A DNA stretch of 19,124 nucleotides. It comes from an uncultured Bacilli bacterium (GTDB taxonomy: Bacteria > Bacillota_I > Bacilli_A > RF39 > UBA660). The DNA lies in the NCBI GenBank assembly GCA_934099115.1, contig CAKOPK010000018.1, positions 1 through 19,124 of the forward strand. The letters are read 5' to 3'. Positions 16,274 to 19,124 of this stretch are shown here, piece by piece. Below the pieces are notes generated by a model. It was not told the DNA's origin. It made no database searches and saw only the letters and a list, made by a program, of their open reading frames with translations. Every line of letters starts with the position of its first letter. Position 1 is the first letter of the stretch. The position numbers were made by a program, and so were the translations under genes.

Positions 16274-17398
16274 TTAACGTATTACCGCGCTATCATTTTC
16301 CAGAAAGTTCTCTATACTGTCACATATTATTTCACTTGGAGAAATCTCAACTTTGGTCGGTTCAATCTGCATATTTTTATAACCTTCTGCAAATTCTGTT
16401 ATTTTATTTAAATCTCCACCAAACATAACTGCATTTTGTCCAATACCCTCATTACGTTCTGTTGTCTTTCTCATGATCAGGCATGGTTTTCCCATATAAT
16501 GTAGCTCTTCCTGATTGCTTCCACCATCCGTTATCACAAACTCTGCATGATACAGTAGTTTCATAAAATCAAAATAGTCCACTCTAGGCTGCAACACAAC
16601 ATGTGGATTCTCTCCTAAATTTTCAAGGATTCCTATTTTTTCGAACTCAACTCTGGTAATTTCATGTAAAATAATAATACATTTTTTATTCTCTGCAATC
16701 TGAAGGATATGATTTACAACTTCCTTTACAAATCTGTCATTCATCAGATTTTCCTGACGATGCATCACAAAAACAAAATAATCATCATTAATATAATTTT
16801 TTATTTCACTTTTCAGTGGTACCTGATATGAATAATTAAGACTGTCTAAAATAGTATTATACTGTGTATCTACAACTTTACCTTTTGCATTTTTCAAATT
16901 GTCACTTGGAACTTTTCCAGGAGCAAAATGAATCCTAGCTCTTCTGCTCGTAAATATTCGGTCCAATTCTTCTGGAAATGGATTGAAGATATTATGAGAC
17001 CGCAGCCCTGCTTCTACATGTCCTACTGTCATTCCCAGTTTTTTTCCAACCATTGCCCCCATCATGGTGGAAACTGTATCCCCATGAACTATCATCAATG
17101 AACGTTTATAATCCACCTGTGGAAATGCTTCCCTGATTTTTTTTGCTGCATTTTTTTTTGTCTTTATAAACCATGTTGCCAGACCTACTGCACTTTTTGT
17201 AATATCTTTTTCCTGACTAAGTTCTAAAGAAACCCCTCCACAATCAATCGTTTGTAAAATCTGACTGTGAATAATATCATTTTGTCCACTGGCAATAAGT
17301 CTATATGGTAATTTTCGCTTTTTGCATTCTAAAATTACCGGAAAAACTTTAATCAGCTCTGCTTCTGTTCCAATAAAAAAGAAAATTTCTCTATTCAT
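16274..17398 (-). CDS. wecB: Divergent UDP-GlcNAc 2-epimerase family protein (WecB/MnaA-like)
   Basis: This 374-residue protein has the two Rossmann-like halves of this family. The catalytic residues of E. coli WecB are matched: HGD at 105-107 (D107), HVEAGLRS (E129), PFPEELDR (E143/E144) and MHRQEN (H213). However, the opening GTRPE motif reads GTEAE (10-14), and the DSGG-type motif reads DGGSNQEE (291-298), so two nucleotide-binding loops are altered. The canonical reaction converts UDP-GlcNAc to UDP-ManNAc, which would feed the GT26 enzyme encoded next. The start is ATG 17398 with GGAG 9 nt upstream, 22 nt after the flippase gene. The altered loops mean that another hexosamine substrate, or hydrolysis, is possible. 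Confidence 0.87.
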   Translation of the reverse strand: MNREIFFFIGTEAELIKVFPVILECKKRKLPYRLIASGQNDIIHSQILQTIDCGGVSLELSQEKDITKSAVGLATWFIKTKKNAAKKIREAFPQVDYKRSLMIVHGDTVSTMMGAMVGKKLGMTVGHVEAGLRSHNIFNPFPEELDRIFTSRRARIHFAPGKVPSDNLKNAKGKVVDTQYNTILDSLNYSYQVPLKSEIKNYINDDYFVFVMHRQENLMNDRFVKEVVNHILQIAENKKCIIILHEITRVEFEKIGILENLGENPHVVLQPRVDYFDFMKLLYHAEFVITDGGSNQEELHYMGKPCLIMRKTTERNEGIGQNAVMFGGDLNKITEFAEGYKNMQIEPTKVEISPSEIICDSIENFLENDSAVIR

Positions 17399-17420
17399 TT
17401 TCTGTACTCCGTTCTTTTTA

Positions 17421-18761
17421 TCATAACTTTTGTTTACGGTGCAATTTCGATTTTATCAATTCTTTCATATCATTATCAATAACCTTTCGAAATATCATTG
17501 CTTCCAATATAAGAATCCCCACTTTTCTGGTATCCTTATAGACTAAAGGCATAATAATATGGATTACAATATATGTCACAAGTGTAGCTATTGCTGCGCC
17601 TGTTGTTCCCCACTTCGAAATCATTAATGCATTTAATATAATATCAACCATTAACCCTGCTATTGCAAACCGGTTTACATATTTGTTCAAACCGGCATTT
17701 GCCAAATACACCTGTGTCAAGCTTCCCAATGAAGAAATTCCATAATACCAGACAACTATAACCAACGGAATACGTGCCCCCATATATGCCTGTCCATATA
17801 AAAAATACACAACCCAATATGAAAAAACAGATATCATTATGGACCAACATATATTAAAAAACCAGATTAATGCATAAGATTGACGCAATCTTTTTAAAAA
17901 TAATGGGTAATCTTCGTCTGCATTCTTATATAACACAGGACTTACACTCTGTATGATAGCTGATGGTATCATACTCCACATAGCTGCAATTGAAAGTGCT
18001 GCAGAATACAAGCCAACAGATGTACTGTCCAGCATAGATTTTAACATAATACGATCTACCTGAGAATATACGATTGCTATCAATCCCGAAATCAGGTAGT
18101 GATATGACTGTTTCATCAATGTCTTTCCTGCTGTTGCAGAAAATGCCGGGTGGAATCCATTTTTCTTTACATAAAATAACATTAAAAACAATGCCAGAAA
18201 AATAGAATCCATAGATGATGCCAGTGCAAACCATTCAATATCTGCATTATTTGCCAGTAAATATATATTATATATTGACTTTCCGATATATGCTAATGTT
18301 CCAGATATGCTGACATACTTTGCCAATAACTTTCCCTGAAACCAATACATAAATGTATCTATGGACGAAAAAATAATAGCCAATGATTCCAAAAGTGCTA
18401 TTTTTACTAGAAGTGGATCATTATCATTTGATATTGCAACCACAGCAACAACTGTAATGGACGATAAGATTGCAATCGCAAGTCTCATAAAAATACCTGT
18501 CCAGATAATCGTGTTATCATTCTGTTTTCCAACAGATACTTCCTTGATTACAATAACTGCCAATCCGAGTGATGCAATAGATGAAAAAAACGATACATAA
18601 GCAGCAACATAATTAATGTCTCCAAAGTTATCCGGCCCCAAATATCTTGCCGTTGCCAGTGATACAAAAAACTGTAAGATCATGTTTACAATTTTCCCAC
18701 CGACCAGCCAGCTCATGTTATTAATGACTCTGTTTTCTTTAAAAATATTTTTCAAATTCAT
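17421..18761 (-). CDS. Wzx/RfbX-type oligosaccharide flippase (first of two)
   Basis: This 446-residue protein has about twelve to fourteen membrane helices. The beginning, VINNMSWLVGGKIVNMILQFFVSLATARYLGPDNFGDINY, is the classic Wzx/RfbX opening (the A-R-Y-L-G-P segment around 38-43), and KILMKQSYHYLISGLIAIVYSQVDRIML-type features in the middle are standard for the family. It should flip undecaprenyl-diphosphate-linked repeat units to the outer face. The start is ATG 18761 with AAGGGG 3 nt upstream. It comes 20 nt after the fucosyltransferase stop. A second, dissimilar exporter is encoded at 8320-9567. Confidence 0.95.
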   Translation of the reverse strand: MNLKNIFKENRVINNMSWLVGGKIVNMILQFFVSLATARYLGPDNFGDINYVAAYVSFFSSIASLGLAVIVIKEVSVGKQNDNTIIWTGIFMRLAIAILSSITVVAVVAISNDNDPLLVKIALLESLAIIFSSIDTFMYWFQGKLLAKYVSISGTLAYIGKSIYNIYLLANNADIEWFALASSMDSIFLALFLMLFYVKKNGFHPAFSATAGKTLMKQSYHYLISGLIAIVYSQVDRIMLKSMLDSTSVGLYSAALSIAAMWSMIPSAIIQSVSPVLYKNADEDYPLFLKRLRQSYALIWFFNICWSIMISVFSYWVVYFLYGQAYMGARIPLVIVVWYYGISSLGSLTQVYLANAGLNKYVNRFAIAGLMVDIILNALMISKWGTTGAAIATLVTYIVIHIIMPLVYKDTRKVGILILEAMIFRKVIDNDMKELIKSKLHRKQKL

Positions 18762-18781
18762 GTACCCCTTCAGAAAACACT

Positions 18782-19124
18782 TTATTTTTTTACATCCTGC
18801 ATAATTTTTGAATCAATTTTTATCCATGACTCCGGATAAAAATCCCCCCGCCAAAATGAAACTATTGGTGCTATAACCACTTTATTACTGTTTGAATTCA
18901 AATAAGCGGCCCACCAGCTAAATGAACTATTTGAGATAATCTGATGTGCACATGCAGACATTACAAAAAACTCTTCAAAGTATCCAATTTCCCTGCTTCC
19001 AGATATAAACCTGAAATTTTCCTGTTCTCCAAAATTTTCTTTTACCCATTGTATATCATCGGAAAAGAAACAATATACAGGATTCTCTACTAACTTTTCA
19101 ACACTGCCGAAAGCTTCTCTGAAG
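18782..19124 (-). CDS. GT11 alpha-1,2-fucosyltransferase-like protein, C-terminal part (cut by window edge)
   Basis: Translating the minus strand from the window edge gives 113 residues up to a TAA at 18782-18784; the N-terminus is outside. The fragment contains CFFSDDIQWVKENFG and, further on, CAHQIISNSSFSWWAAYLN and VVIAP, then WRGDFYPESW near the end. SDD.xWV and NSSFSWW are the typical late motifs of GT11 alpha-1,2-fucosyltransferases (FutC/WbsJ type). The family moves fucose from GDP-fucose to a galactose-type acceptor in the cytoplasm. The HxRRGD donor motif would lie in the missing part. No GDP-fucose synthesis gene is in the window. The fragment is in frame and not visibly broken; it is cut by the window edge only. 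Confidence 0.9.
   Translation of the reverse strand, partial: FREAFGSVEKLVENPVYCFFSDDIQWVKENFGEQENFRFISGSREIGYFEEFFVMSACAHQIISNSSFSWWAAYLNSNSNKVVIAPIVSFWRGDFYPESWIKIDSKIMQDVKK

Overview
The window looks like part of a long cell-surface polysaccharide (capsule or wall glycopolymer) biosynthesis cluster from a low-GC Gram-positive bacterium, most likely a gut Clostridia/Lachnospiraceae-type organism. The reasons are the AT-rich DNA, strong GGAGG/AGGAG-type ribosome binding sites, very tight gene packing and the mixture of enzyme families. The genus is not identifiable by eye. All 18 genes I can support lie on the minus strand, so transcription runs from the right edge (19124) to the left edge (1). 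Gaps are mostly under 25 nt and several neighbours overlap. I see no tRNA, rRNA, CRISPR array, insertion sequence or convincing terminator, and no gene-free stretch longer than 70 nt. Both edges cut genes.

Right part, read in transcription order: the C-terminal end of a GT11 fucosyltransferase (18782-19124); a Wzx-type flippase (17421-18761); a divergent UDP-GlcNAc 2-epimerase (16274-17398); a WecG/TagA-family GT26 glycosyltransferase (15457-16227) preceded by a near-consensus promoter that would give an almost leaderless mRNA; a GNAT acetyltransferase (14961-15479); a GtrII-type membrane glycosyltransferase (13298-14950); and a GtrB-type polyprenyl-phosphate glycosyltransferase (12241-13278).

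Middle part: three candidate sugar transferases (11475-12335, 10655-11461, 9579-10637), a second Wzx-like exporter (8320-9567), then a sugar-modification block made of a WecE transaminase (7138-8274), an NAD-dependent epimerase/dehydratase (6091-7122) and an ATP-grasp ligase (4945-6087).

Left part: two half-size EamA/SMR-like membrane proteins resembling an ArnE/ArnF flippase pair (4610-4972, 4280-4609), another DPM1/GtrB-like glycosyltransferase (3334-4260), a large GT-C-like membrane protein (1521-3320), and the first 484 codons of a PglF/WbpM/CapD-type membrane-anchored nucleotide-sugar 4,6-dehydratase (1-1452).

My reading of how the genes cooperate is as follows. The epimerase and GT26 enzyme would add a ManNAc-type residue to a lipid-linked primer. 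The GT2-like, GT11 and atypical transferases extend the repeat. WecE, probably with the GNAT or ATP-grasp enzyme, makes and N-acylates a 4-amino-4,6-dideoxy sugar. One or both flippases export the unit. Two separate GtrB + membrane-transferase pairs (one with an ArnE/F-like flippase pair beside it) would decorate the polymer outside the membrane from polyprenyl-phosphate sugars. The most distinctive feature is the contiguous four-gene module at 1521-4972, which has every component expected of a three-component extracytoplasmic glycosylation system.
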